Shown in pieces: positions 24,498 to 36,800 of a stretch of 64,000 nucleotides of DNA (positions are counted from its first letter, which is position 1; every line of letters begins with the position of its first letter). Both the position numbers and the translations under genes were made by a program. This stretch comes from Odiellus spinosus (Eukaryota > Arthropoda > Arachnida > Opiliones > Phalangiidae). Location of the stretch: contig OY987231.1 in the NCBI GenBank assembly GCA_963920705.1, positions 22,111,024 to 22,175,023 of the forward strand, in the 5' to 3' direction. The notes under the pieces are model-generated. The model was not told the origin of the DNA. It did no database searches and saw nothing but the letters and a program-made list of their open reading frames with translations.

Positions 24498-25881
24498 CTA
24501 TATTGTAAATTTTTAAACCTAGTCAATATTTACGAAATCGTATCTACGTAACAGAATAGTTTTTCAAATTGAATACCGCGGACCCTGGGATCCCTTAAAA
24601 CCTATGAAGGGCGCCGAATCGGTTATTATTTCCTAGGGAGGAGGCTTAGGCGCGAAAATCAAATTTATGCTGTCCTCAAATCCCAAAGATTTCTACCCTT
24701 CTCAGCTTCCTAATGGCATCGCAATTACGATGGCGCAATTGTGTTTAAACTCGTATTAGGCCTAACTCTCATTGTCGAAATCAATCACGTGGTGTGGTGG
24801 TAGTAATCTCATAATGACGTCATTAGAATTCTTAAGCCGAATGTGAAAATATCTTTTATTTTCCTGATTACAAAATAATTAAAAATGTTTCTATAACAGC
24901 TATTTTAAAAACCAAATTAAGCCTTGATCTGAAGATACAATAAACTAAAGTAACTATAGAGATGAGTCAGCAAAAATCCTTTTGTTTTTGATGACTCAAT
25001 TCGATCCAACTTTCATTCACACGATATACCTATAGTTGTCCTCTCACGTATTGATTGAGCAACGTTCAGTTAAAAAGTTGTAATTTCTGAACAGGTGGTA
25101 AGGGAAGAGAAGTATCCTAAGGCCAGGGTCTCTGCGCGGTTTTAGGTGGCAGTGAAAACGTTTATAGTGTTATAAAACGATGAGCTATTCCTGGGAAATA
25201 TTGGAACCGACGTAAGGCCTACGAATCCTATAAGGTTATAGTCCCTTTAAAGGGAGAATGAAGAGGAATCTTTTTTTTTTTTTAATTGGTGCTACTTTTA
25301 AAAAATAAAAAAATCGGGAAGATTAAGATTTTGGCATTCAACTACAAGGAAAATCTCCGACTAACCAAAATACTTCCCATGCACCTCTGACTTCATAAAA
25401 TATCCGCGACAGGCGCTGTTCTACGCACGATTGTGCGCGTGTAAATAATAAATAACTACCCCAGATTTAGCGCGGATGTTACTAAGCCAAGTCTTTTCAT
25501 TGGTCGGAGATTCTCATTAATTTAATACCAAATCAGAAAGTTTTCGATTTTGTGTAAAATTCTGAGGCACTTTATTTACCTTTCAACCCTCCCTTTAAAC
25601 TTTAAGAACCTCGTTTAACCCCATTGATCGTTAATTCACGTGTACAAATAGAAAGATAAAATAAATTAATCAATCAAATTGTATTATTTGCACTAAAGAA
25701 TACGGATTACGAATAATATTAATTAATAAAATCTAAGAGTAATGTTATCTCCGGGTTATCAAATTAAGATAAATGAAGATTGCAAAAGTTACAATATCGC
25801 GAGAAAGATATGGAATCGCCTTTTAATTTCATAAACGACCAATATAAAGAGAATTAAATTAAAACAATGAAAATACCTGTC
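24498..25881. other. intergenic DNA between genes D and E
   Basis: No CTLD or 6-Cys exon could be found here, although gene D lacks its expected 3' exons. The stretch 25244-25600 is bounded by TTTAAAGGGAGAATG and CCTCCCTTTAAA and may be a decayed member of the TTAA-flanked foldback family. 23858-24191 is likewise AT-rich without a gene. Confidence 0.5.
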
Positions 25882-26013
25882 AGATAAGAAAAATAGGGGA
25901 GGATCTCTTATCTAAAAGTATAATAATATACGACTAATTTCGTAAGAAGGAGCCATCTTGCCTTATTACGAATAAAATAACAATCAAAATCAAATGGGGG
26001 CGTATTGTCAAAG
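25882..26013 (+). promoter_or_regulatory. conserved GATA-pair promoter block of gene E
   Basis: AGATAAG (25882), opposed CTTATCT (25907), the box ACTAATTTCGTAAGAAGGAG continuing to CCATCTTGCCTT, then ATGGGGGCGTATTGTCAAA (25994). Same order and similar spacing as in D and F, 58-189 bases before the start codon. Confidence 0.6.
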
Positions 26014-26070
26014 ACAAAATTAGTTAGAATATACGATCAAAATTAGTTTTAAACCCAAGAGGAGGCCAAG

Positions 26071-29000
26071 ATGAGAGCATCATCATCGTTGCTCGCTTTT
26101 CTTTTAATTTTACCTTGCGGTAAACTTTAACTTAATTTAAATATTAAACTATCCTAATACTAAAATTTAATTTAGGCAACCGTTTAATAATTAAATACTC
26201 ATGAATTTAAACTATCTCACGGTTTTAAAATTAACTTTGAAACTATTTCTAACTTAACAAAACCGTTGTTTAATTATATTTAATTAGCAAGATGACCTTA
26301 GTTAATAATTACTTATTAAATTTTGCAGTAATTGCCGAACTAATTCCTTGCACGAACGGCAAGGATGGCTGGTTTGGTAACGACGGTTATTGCTATAATT
26401 TCATCGAAGACGCGAGATATCCGCGTACCTGGCAGCAAGCGGAAACTTATTGCGTTAGTCAATTAAAATCGCATTTGCTTTCAATCGCGTCCAAAGAAGA
26501 AAATGATTTCATTCAAAGTGTGGTGAGTATTCAACAGTTGTTACCATTAGCTTCCCTTTATCCATACTAGGCTAAACTCGCGTGGTCTTGTAGGATTTAA
26601 GGAACCATCCAAATGCAGAGTTCTTTAGCTATTGGTTAATCTTGACACCAGCCCAAAATAAATAATTTAATGTTTTGACAAATTATCCGCGTGTGAACGA
26701 CTTTTTTTAATAGATTGAGAATGTAAACTAAATTCCTTTAGATGGATGCCGGTGAACTTATCAAATACCCAACGGCATGGGTCGGTTTAAAAGCCACGGG
26801 TATAGGAGCGTCTTACAAATGGTCCGACGGACTAGTACTGGATTACGGCAACTGGAACGGTAACGGAAGTACGCCAATACCGGACACCAGCACCTCGTGC
26901 GTCGTTGTGATAACTGGCGGTAGGCGCTTAATACTCAGTCAAATTGAGTTTATATTTATCTAATGCCAAAAATTCTCCAGGTAAATGGGGCGCCATCAAC
27001 TGTAACACGGCTATAAGAGGTTTCATTTGTAAGAAGGACAACGCCACAATCCCACCCGTGACGGAACCACCCATCAAACAAGGGGAATGCTTACCGGATT
27101 GGTATAAATTCAGTAAGTTATAGCCCATCTTTTGTACAAGGGAGCGGAAACTATCGCTTAAAAATTAACAATGTTCGAAAATTTCTAGATGGAAGATGCT
27201 ACAGGCCATTCAGCAATAAGGTGGAAGACGGAGGTGGTCTAGATTATGATGGAGCTCTTAAAAGTTGTCAAAAATTCAAAGCAAACTTAGCCTCCATACA
27301 TTCCGAAGATGAACAAGGTACGTGTGAAATCTTTTTAAATAGTTTTACACGAAGAAGCCAATAAATAACGGAAATATTTACGACAGATTTCTTAACGGCA
27401 AGAATGGGAGAATTGGGAGTTAGCGCTTGGATCGGCCTCAAGACTGCGCGAAACGGTTGGATGTACAGACATCAATGGATTGATAATACAACTCTAAATT
27501 TCGTTAACTGGGCGCCGGGAGAACCGAGTAACCCTTACGGCGAACCTTGCGTCGAAATGTACGAGCTACCCAACGTTGGTGGCAAATGGAATGACGTCCC
27601 GTGCGATAAGAAATTGGGTTACATCTGTGCCATGGATGTTGGTATGTTCAACTCAGACAATTAATACCACATGAAGTCATAAGTGTATTTTATATTGCGG
27701 GAAATGAAGTGACTGTGTGAAAGCTCAATTTATGTACTTCTGGTACCAACTGCTTCTTCATAAATTACATTATAGATCCGACCTTACCAGCGGTACCCAA
27801 GAAGAATACGTGCAGCTATTATAACTACCAAGCATATCGTAAAGGATGTTTTCTAGCTGGCACCGTGAAGAGCGACTTCAAATCTGCTCAGGCGGCGTGT
27901 AAGCGCCAAGGTGGAAATTTGGCTTCCATCAACGATACCTTCGACCAAGCTTTCATCAACTCTCTCGTGGTCAACATCACCGGAAACGTTTGGATCGGCT
28001 TATCGGATACTGACGAAAAGAAACAAGGTTTGTTTAGTTGGACCGACGGATGGCCAGTTTATTACACCAAATGGGCTCAGGATCAACCCCAAGCCGAGAC
28101 TCTATACAACAGATGCGTCTCTCTCACCGAAAACAACACCTGGGCGGTCACGAACTGTACCGAGAAGTTGGCGTACTTGTGCAAAATCACTGATCGGACT
28201 TGTAAGACTGATTACGAAACGTATTTCATAGCACTATTAACTAAATTAACAAATACATTTAAACAGTAAAACCACCAAATATCACGACCATCGTCGGGAC
28301 CTGTCCCGTATCGAGCAAGGCCAATTGGAAAGACGTTGGGAACAACTACTGTTACCACGTCGAATACCGAAACACAAAAACGTGGGATGAATCTTCGAGA
28401 ACTTGCGGTCTTTTTGGTAAACCATAATATATGATAATGAGATTTCAAACTAATCCTAAGCGTATTTTTAATACAAAGGTAATGGATCCAAAATGGCTAG
28501 TTTCCATAGCGCGCACGAGCTGGAACTCATGAGACCTCTGATTATCGATACGGACAACACGCAGCTGTGGATCGGATTATTGCAGGACGAAGACGGTAAA
28601 TTCTAAATTAATCCCGATATTACGTAACGGAATTAAACCGGAAGTCATTGAAATTGTAGGCGGATACGCCTGGCAAGATGGTACACCGGCTGATTATATT
28701 CCTTGGGACAATGGGGAACCGACCAAAAGCAAATACGAGGCGTGCGTCGAGCTTCTAGGTCATAAAATGAAGTATAACAATCTTGGATGCAATCAAGCTC
28801 GTGGATATATATGCGAAGTACCCAAAAGTAAGCCTAAAGCTATACTGAATCTCAAACCGATCTTAACTTTTCGATATTTTTTTTAGTTCCTGGACCAACG
28901 ACTCCCGCACCACCAATAAGTAAGTACAGTTAATATTTAAATAATTTACTAAGGAATTAGACTAAGCACGATATGCCGCCTTTATCTTGAAGCAATACCT

Positions 29001-32000
29001 CCACGAACCGACTGCGGACCAGAATTCAAGGACTGGAAATTCTACAACGATTCTTGTTACTATATTCCCAAAATTTCCAGAGATACCAAAGACTGGCACG
29101 AAGCCAGCGAATATTGCAATGTCCTAGGATCGCATTTAGTGTCTATACATACCTCGGAAGAAGATCTTTTCGTATCTAGCATGGTAATTTTGCCTAATTG
29201 TTCGAATTGCGCCTCAAAAATCCATTTTGTCCTAACGCGGCTATTCCACTCCCCGAGTGTCTCTCGTATAATAAACTAAATCCACCTCGCGTCTTGTAGA
29301 TACAAAATAGTTATTACTTCAACGCTTTTTGGATTGGACTGAGCGCGACTGGCGGCGAAAGATTCGAATGGGTGGACGAAACCATACTAGATTTCGACGC
29401 TCGAAATGGAGATTCAAACAACGCTATCGCAACTGATAAAAAATGCGTTCACATGTTTCGATACAACAGCGGAAGACGTAAGTTGTAAACCATGGAGGAA
29501 ATTCAATTATTACGATCCTCTCATATTGGTTTGGTGATTCTTAAAGACCATGACTATTTTTAAACAGGATATTGGTCCTTTGACGATTGCGATGTGAAAA
29601 AAGGCTTCGTATGCAAGAGAGAATATGGAATTACGCCGAGTACAATTACTCCTAAACCAACAACCTCAGCGCCCGGGTGGTGCGAGGATGGTTGGACCAG
29701 AATCGGAAATAAATGCGCCAAAATAATGGGAACAGATACTCCGCTCAATTTTACCGAAGCTTTGAAAGCGTGTAAGGCCATTGGTGAAAAAGGAAGTCTT
29801 TTGTCCATTCTTAACCAGCAGGAACAAGGTACTTGTCCGAATTAAAAGAGATTTCTCAAAGTACGCTTTAAAACTTCTCTAAGATTCTCGTTATTTTTAT
29901 ATAGACATTGCCACTACGCTATTATTGGATCAACCCGATGAAATTTTAATTGGATTGCGAAAAATTGGATATGGCACGTATAAATGGCAGGATGGATCTA
30001 GGTTAAAATTCGTGAACTGGGCAGCTGGTGAACCAACTTCCCTGAGCTACGAAGTTAGTAGATAAAAATTATTTAAGGCCCTTATAACTGAATTGACGTA
30101 TCTAATTTAATTTTAAATATTTCTTGTAAAGAATACTTGCGCAAGAATACAGAGCACTAAGGCCCAAGCGGGAAAATGGAGGGCAGATACGGGTAGTTGC
30201 GCCAAAAATCGACCTTATTTTTGTCAAGTTTCACCAAGTAAGATCATCATCGGTGGTTTTTTCGTACACAATTATTTCTATCGTGCAATGTAAGTACCTT
30301 TAAAACTGAATGTATTGTTTGGGATTCAGGTATCAGCGCCGTTACCTCACCCTTGCCACCCAGCGATTGCAAAGAAGGTTTTGATAAGTTTAGCAAATCT
30401 TGTTTTAAATTATTCGCGGGGGAAGAGAGGAAAAATTGGAAAGAAGCCGAAAACGTTTGCCAAAGAAGCGGAGGACATTTAGCGTCAATTAACAGTGGTT
30501 TGGAACAGAGCTTCATCAATACGCGATTATATTCAGTCAACGATAGCGCCGATTCTTTCTGGATAGGGTTAAGCGAAGAGGTACGATAATAATGTTTAAA
30601 AAGAAGCCCACATTCAAATGATATCTAACTTTTCTAAATCATATTAAAAATTCTATTAACAGAAACGTGTTTTTACGTGGGTCGATAAGTGGCCCATTTA
30701 CTACACAAACTGGGGCGAATTTCAACCTGAAATAAATAACGCTACCCAGAGATGCGCCTTCTTGGACGTAGCAACAAAGCAATGGAACGCTACTAGCTGC
30801 GATGATGAGAGAAATTTCATCTGCGAAGTTACAAACGGTAAGGCTGAAAAACTGTCCGCTTATTTAATCTCGTCTATGATCTCTCGGTGCCAAATACCAT
30901 AACTGATAAATGGACAAGTAGTTTAAGTCTTCTACCTGTTCTTTGGCGTTAATAGATCAAAAGACAACATTAACTAACCAATAAATTGAACCTTCATTGA
31001 ACCTTTTATTTGGAGATGGTTAAAATCTGAACCCCACTTTAACTATTTCACTTACAGCGTATGGAAGCAACCTTCCAATAGATTAAGGTCAAAATGTCAT
31101 GGTCCTAAACTAGTTTCCAAAAATCCTTTTTTTTTCAGAAAAACCGCCAGTCGTTCCCGTAATTAAAAATAAAGTGTGCCCTCCTCGCGCCAACAATGAA
31201 CTAACTGACAAAAAATGGGTTGATCCTGGTACAAGTAGCGACTATTGTTATTACGTAGAATCTGGTAGTACTTATATGACGACGAAGACTTGGAGCGACG
31301 CTCATTTATTTTGCCTTCAAAATAGTAAGTTAATAAAACGCGAAAATATCCGACGGATATTTAAAAACATTAATTTATTCGCAAGGCGCTGAGCTAGTTA
31401 GTTTTCATAATCAACACGAAATTGACATCTTGGGTCCGAAACTAAAAGACGCTACAAAGCCATTATGGATCGGATTGATACTTAAAATTCAAGGTAACTT
31501 AAAATTGATAATTAAATTTGAAGAATTTTAGATTACAGTTAGTTTCCTTTTTGGTATTTTAGGAGAATACGGCTGGTACGATAATTCGCCTTTGGATTTT
31601 GAAGTTTGGGCAAAAGATGAACCTCTTAAAAACGCTTATAACCCTTGCGTAGCTTTGATACCTGGTACGGGGCAATGGGCAGTAAATCGATGCAACCTTG
31701 TTCTTGGATTCATATGCCGTATCCAAAAAGGTAAAATTATTCATTTTACAGGCTAAAGGTCAAAGAGTACTAACGATAATTGCAATTATAGTACAGGGTA
31801 ACGAAACAAATACAGAGGATGATCCTGCAGCCTCGGGTAAACTATTAACTTAATCATATAAAAAATAAATTAAAAAATGGTACAAAGTTGAAATTTTTGT
31901 GATCCAACTTTTAACACAGAAACGTTTCATGGGGGAAAGTTAGAGTGACGTCACAATGGGGCGCTTTTTAAAGGGATACCGATGCGAATATATTAAAGGG

Positions 32001-32456
32001 ATAATGAAGCGTATATTTTAATATTTTGAATTCGTATTATTTTTATTTAAAAGAGAGATTATCAAAGGGATAATAAAGCGAATATTTGATTTGGGTGCGG
32101 GCATTTTTTGTATGCAAAACTGAATTTTTAATTAACCTAATTATACGGTTATAAAAAAGCAAGTGACGTAAAAATCTGCAGATATTTGACGTAAAATTTC
32201 AACTGTTATTGATTTTACGTTATTTAATTCTAATACTACTTTATAAACCCATCATAATATAGGATCTAAAACCGGGTTAAGTGGCGGTGGAGTCGCTGGT
32301 CTTACCATATTCATCATTATAGCCTTAATGGGAATCATGGGAGGAGCCTATTTTTACATGAAACGACGAGAGAACGCTCCTCAGTCCAGTGGTAATAGTA
32401 ACAAAAAAGGAGTTAGTTTCGCCAATGATCTTTACGAACCTGACTTAAAGACCTAA
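26071..32456 (+). CDS. Gene E: eight-CTLD type I membrane lectin-like receptor
   Basis: Twenty-three exons: 26071-26119, 26329-26522, 26742-26919, 26981-27112, 27189-27317, 27387-27641, 27776-28201, 28267-28416, 28479-28595, 28660-28827, 28887-28919, 28993-29183, 29300-29477, 29568-29828, 29905-30053, 30132-30237, 30330-30580, 30663-30837, 31139-31324, 31386-31493, 31563-31730, 31792-31836, 32263-32456; 1280 residues. Exon 1 is a signal peptide (MRASSSLLAFLLILPC). Eight CTLDs with WIGL cores follow, in the same order as gene C. CTLD2 keeps GEPSN and WND, while CTLD6 has GEPT and WRAD, so few sites look fit for canonical sugar binding. A short acidic stalk exon (31792) precedes a GGG-start membrane helix, a KRR stop-transfer motif and a tail of about 30 residues. 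Compared with gene C it lacks the introns at C 13622, 14299 and 16171, has extra ones after 28416 and 29477, and has one stalk exon instead of six. It is the complete paralog from which D and F look like halves. Confidence 0.88.
31960..32095. repeat. AAAGGGATAATGAAGCG-type repeated words in gene E intron
   Basis: AAAGGGATACCGATGCGAATAT, AAAGGGATAATGAAGCGTAT and AAAGGGATAATAAAGCGAATAT occur within 120 bases in the last intron of gene E. They resemble TTAAAGGGA ends of the TTAA-flanked elements and are probably decayed copies. Confidence 0.45.
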
Positions 32457-32557
32457 GATAAACTTTTTTAAAACAAACCAAAATGTCATGTACATATTTC
32501 ATACCTTACTTATACTTGTTACTAAATATTAAATGTTATAAAAATGTATATTGAATG

Positions 32558-32563
32558 AATAAA
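32558..32563 (+). terminator. polyadenylation signal of gene E
   Basis: AATAAA about 100 bases after the gene E stop, followed directly by the inserted foldback element at 32602. Confidence 0.5.
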
Positions 32564-32601
32564 AATATATTTAAGAAAATTAGTATGGTTAATAGTATTA
32601 A

Positions 32602-33037
32602 AGGGAGAATGGAACCTAATTACAAGTGATTTTTTTATCGATTCCTTATCGTTTAAATAGGCCTAATACACCGATAAAAAGTTTACAATACAAATATTAA
32701 ACTAGAAATAAATTTAAAACTTACCCTTAAAATAGGCTTAGCGGGATTGATGGAGATCCTGACTCGCGTCCGTGTAAGGTCTAGCGACCAATGAGCAAAG
32801 GCTAGTCGTTCACGCGAGATCTCCACGAGACTTACGCCGCACGCGATTGGTCGCTAGACCTTACACGCGAGGAAATCAGGAGCTCCATGAATCCCACTAA
32901 GCCGATTTTCAGGGTAAGTTTTAAATTTATTTCTAGTTTAATATTTGTTTGTAAATTTTGTAAATAGTGGATTAGGCCTATTTAAACAATTAGGAATCGA
33001 TAAAAAAAATCACTTGTTGTTAGGTTGCATTCTCCCT
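32602..33037. mobile_element. TTAA-flanked foldback element, copy 2
   Basis: Near-identical to 3353-3785, flanked by TTAA at 32598-32601 and 33038-33041. It sits between genes E and F, 14 bases from the next element. Confidence 0.85.
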
Positions 33038-33051
33038 TTAATTCAATAATT

Positions 33052-33402
33052 CCAAAAGTATATTTTATTTTATTGTAAACAACGCCCCGTACTATCAGTA
33101 TACTTTCGGGTAAATGTACCGACAGATTCTGATTCGCTGACACTCTAGCGGCCGCGGTCACTGTGAAATAGGAACCGCCACTCTTTGAAGAAACTCCGGA
33201 GTTGGGAGGGTGGACAATATAAATATAGCCAAGCGCGGCCCGCCTCAATTCCGTTCCTCTTACCCGACTCAAAATATCAAGAGTACAAATCACTTGAGGC
33301 AAACAAGGGTGATGTTTTTCTGGCTAGTTTTAAGTGATGGGCTATGACGTAATACTATCAGGGCGTTGTTTACTTTTATGGAATAATGTGATGGACTTTT
33401 GG
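33052..33402 (+). mobile_element. foldback-ended element with GTAAACAACGCCC subterminal repeats
   Basis: It starts CCAAAAGT and ends ACTTTTGG. The subterminal GTAAACAACGCCC (33075) and GGGCGTTGTTTAC (33361) are perfect inverted copies, each next to CTATCAG. The GC-richer interior matches 6462-6735 in opposite orientation. An open frame on the minus strand inside it is not shared with conserved coding and is rejected. Confidence 0.7.
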
Positions 33403-33637
33403 TTATATTTATATATTTGAAAGTTAGGCTCTGTAAATTGTAATAACAAATTCGATGATAAATCTAATTTATTTAAGCTAAAATGTGGGAGGACCGCTGA
33501 CCGTTTGATATAAACCATTTTGGGATGGTTGAACTGTAAAATCTCGGGGTCAACTGTAGAGAGAACAATACAGACATAATATTGAAACGTTTTGAAAGGG
33601 TTTAATGTAAAGTGGATTCCTATCTACAATCGTTCTA

Positions 33638-33755
33638 AGATAAGAAAACGAAAAATGGATTTGTTATCTAATATTATAATTAGAACCAACTAATTTCGTT
33701 AGAAGAAACCATCTTGCCTTTCCAATCAAATACAATAGGGGGCGTATTGTCAAAA
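33638..33755 (+). promoter_or_regulatory. conserved GATA-pair promoter block of gene F
   Basis: AGATAAG (33638), opposed TTATC (33664), the box ACTAATTTCGTTAGAAGAAA then CCATCTTGCCTT (33689-33720), then AGGGGGCGTATTGTCAAAAA (33737). The start codon is about 130 bases further on. Box order is the same as in D and E despite divergence between them. Confidence 0.6.
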
Positions 33756-33887
33756 ACAATCCTGATGCTGTTTTCAAATATAGAGATAAAGTTTTCATTG
33801 TCAAAAACAGGAAGTAATTTTAGGAAATTCAACGATAATTATGTATAACACTAAACAAATTAATTTTGAACACGAAAGAAGACCAAG

Positions 33888-36800
33888 ATGCGACCATCGT
33901 CATGGCTGCTAGCTTTTCTCTTCATTTTACCTCGAGGTAACATCAACTTAATTTTAATTTTAACCCAACGGTTTTCATATAAGTGAAAGATTACTAATTC
34001 TATTCCATACGTTATTAGCGTTTTATTTTAACTTAATATTTAATAAATTAACTGTAATTAACTGTAACTTTTAACTCATTAAACCCGTTGTCAGCGGATC
34101 TAAGTAGAAATAAAATCTAATTTTGTATGATGTCTTTAATTAATAAATTTTACTCGTTAATTTTTGCAGCAATTGGAGAACAAATTCCTTGCACTAAGGA
34201 TGGTATTTGCAAAAAGGTCGAGCCACCAATCAAACAAGGTGAGTCTTAACCTAATTAGTACCAATATAATAATACAAATCTGTAAATTCTTCAGATAGTG
34301 AGTCGACCACTTTAGATCCATTATTAAGTACAAGTAAGATATTAAGTAGCTAATATTGAAATAACTTTGTCAATATTACAAGGAATGTCTTTATCTTTAA
34401 GCTCAACCTCCATTACCTGACTGCGGAAACGAATTCAAAAATTGGAGTCGCTACAATGATTATTGTTATTACATTCCCACACGTGCCAGTGAAACCTTGG
34501 ATTGGCACTACGCCAACGAATATTGCAATGCCCACGGAGCGCATCTAGCATCCATACATTCCGAGGAAGAAGACCTCTTCATAGCCGGGATGGTAGTTGT
34601 GACTATTTACCACCAAGTTCTCCGAGTGCAATAAATTGTTTACCCCTCACCACTTTCAGGTAGTCAAACGGAATACCTACAACTTTTTTTGGATTGGACT
34701 GAGCGCCACTGGTGGTGATAAATTCGAATGGGTAGACGAAACAATTTACGATTATGACGTTCTGAAAAACGATTCCCACAAAGCAATTTCAACTGATAAC
34801 AAATGCGTTCATATTTACGTGTACCCCAACAGCGGAAGACGTAAGTTTAAGTATAGTTTTAAGAAGAACCCACTCTCTATCTATATAAAAAGACTCTCCT
34901 GAATATTCAAATCTCGTATGGAAAATAATCTTTAAAATTCTTGATTACAACAGGAGCTTGGTTTTTTGGTCAATGCGACGCGAAAAAAGGCTACCTATGC
35001 AAGAGACGCTTCGGAATCGCGCCGAGTACAATTACTCCTAAACCAACAACGTACGCGCCAGGATTGTGTCAGGATGGTTGGACCAGAATCGGCAACAAAT
35101 GCGTTAAACTCGAGGGAACGGACAACCCGCTAAATTATACCGAAGCATCGAACGCGTGTAAGAACATTGGTGAAAATGGAAACCTCGTGTCCATTCAAAA
35201 CCAGCAGGAACAAGGTACTTGGATTATAACGTTTTAATTAAGAAGACGCCTAAGTATCACATTTTTATATAGACACTATCACTACGCTATTGTTGGATCA
35301 AATCGGTGAAATTTACATTGGGTTGCGAAAAAATGGATATTACAAGTTTAAATGGATCGATGGATCTAGGTTTAAATATCAAAACTGGGGAGCTGGCGAA
35401 CCATCTAACGCGGGTAATGAGGTTAGTGTTATCAAAAAAGGTACACCTTAAAGTGGGACTCTAAACAAGGCAATTGAGAAATAAATTAACTTATTTGTCA
35501 TTTATTTTTTCTTATTTTACCCTTTTCTTTAAAGAATTCTTGCGCAAAAATACAGAGCATGAAAGCCCAAGCGGGAAAATGGAGAACAGACTCGAACAGT
35601 TGCGTCAAAAAGCTACCTTATATTTGCCAAGTTTCACCAAGTAAGATCATTGTAACAAAAGCTTCCGTGTAGACATTTAGAGGCTTATTGAACTGTTTAT
35701 ATCGTATCCAGGTATCAGCGCCGTTACGACACCCTTACCACCCAGCGATTGCAAAGAAGGTTTCGAGAAGTTTAGCCAATCTTGTTTCAAATTATTCGCG
35801 GGGAAAGAGAAGAAAAGTTGGAGAGAAGCCGAAAAAGTTTGCCAAAGAAGCGGGGGACATTTAGCGATAATCAACAGTGGTTTGGAACAGAGTTTCATCA
35901 ACACGCGATTCTATTCACTCAACGACAGGGCCGATTCTTTCTGGATAGGATTAAGCGAAGAGGTATACAATAACATTCGAGTAGAAACTCACATTGGAGT
36001 CGAGAATTTTTAATTATTTTCGAAATTTTTTTATTAAAAGAGACGTGTTTTCACGTGGATTGATAAGTGGCCGATTTACTACACAAACTGGGGCGAATTT
36101 CAACCCGAAATAAGTAAAGCTACCCAGAGATGCGCCTTCTTGGACGTAGCAACCAGGCAATGGAACGCTACTAGCTGCGATGATGAGAGGAATTTCATCT
36201 GCGAAGTTACAAACGGTAAGGCCTTGCTTCCCCATCACTACGACTGAAAATTGTCCACTTATTTAATCTCGTCTACGATCTCTCGATGCCAAATACCATA
36301 ACTGATAAATGGACAAATAGTTTAAGTCTTCTACCTGTTCTTTGGCGTTAACATTAACTAACCAATAAATTGAACCTTCATTGAACCTTTTATTTGGAGA
36401 TGGTTAAAATCTGAACCCCACTTTAACTATTTCACTTACAGCGTATGGAAGCAACCTTCCAATAGATTAAGGTCAAAATGTCATGGTCCTAAACTAGTTT
36501 CCAAAAATCCTTTTTTTTCAGAAAAACCGCCAGTCGTTCCCGTAATTAAAAACAAAGCGTGCCCTCCCCGCGACCAAAATGACCTAACTGACAAAAAATG
36601 GGTTGATCCTGGTACAAGTAGCGACTATTGTTATTACGTAGAGAGTGGTGAGACTGATACCACAATGGAGAATTGGAGCAACGCTAGTTTCGTATGCCTT
36701 CAAAATGGTACGCTATTTGAAACGAGTAACACCGCGAAACATTATTTAAATAAATATTTTATTTGAAAGGCGCTAAGTTAACTAGTTTCCATAGTCAACA

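Noticed and set aside
32982-33302. Minus-strand 106-residue frame
   Set aside because: It crosses the junction of two transposable elements and is not preserved in the related copy at 6462-6735.
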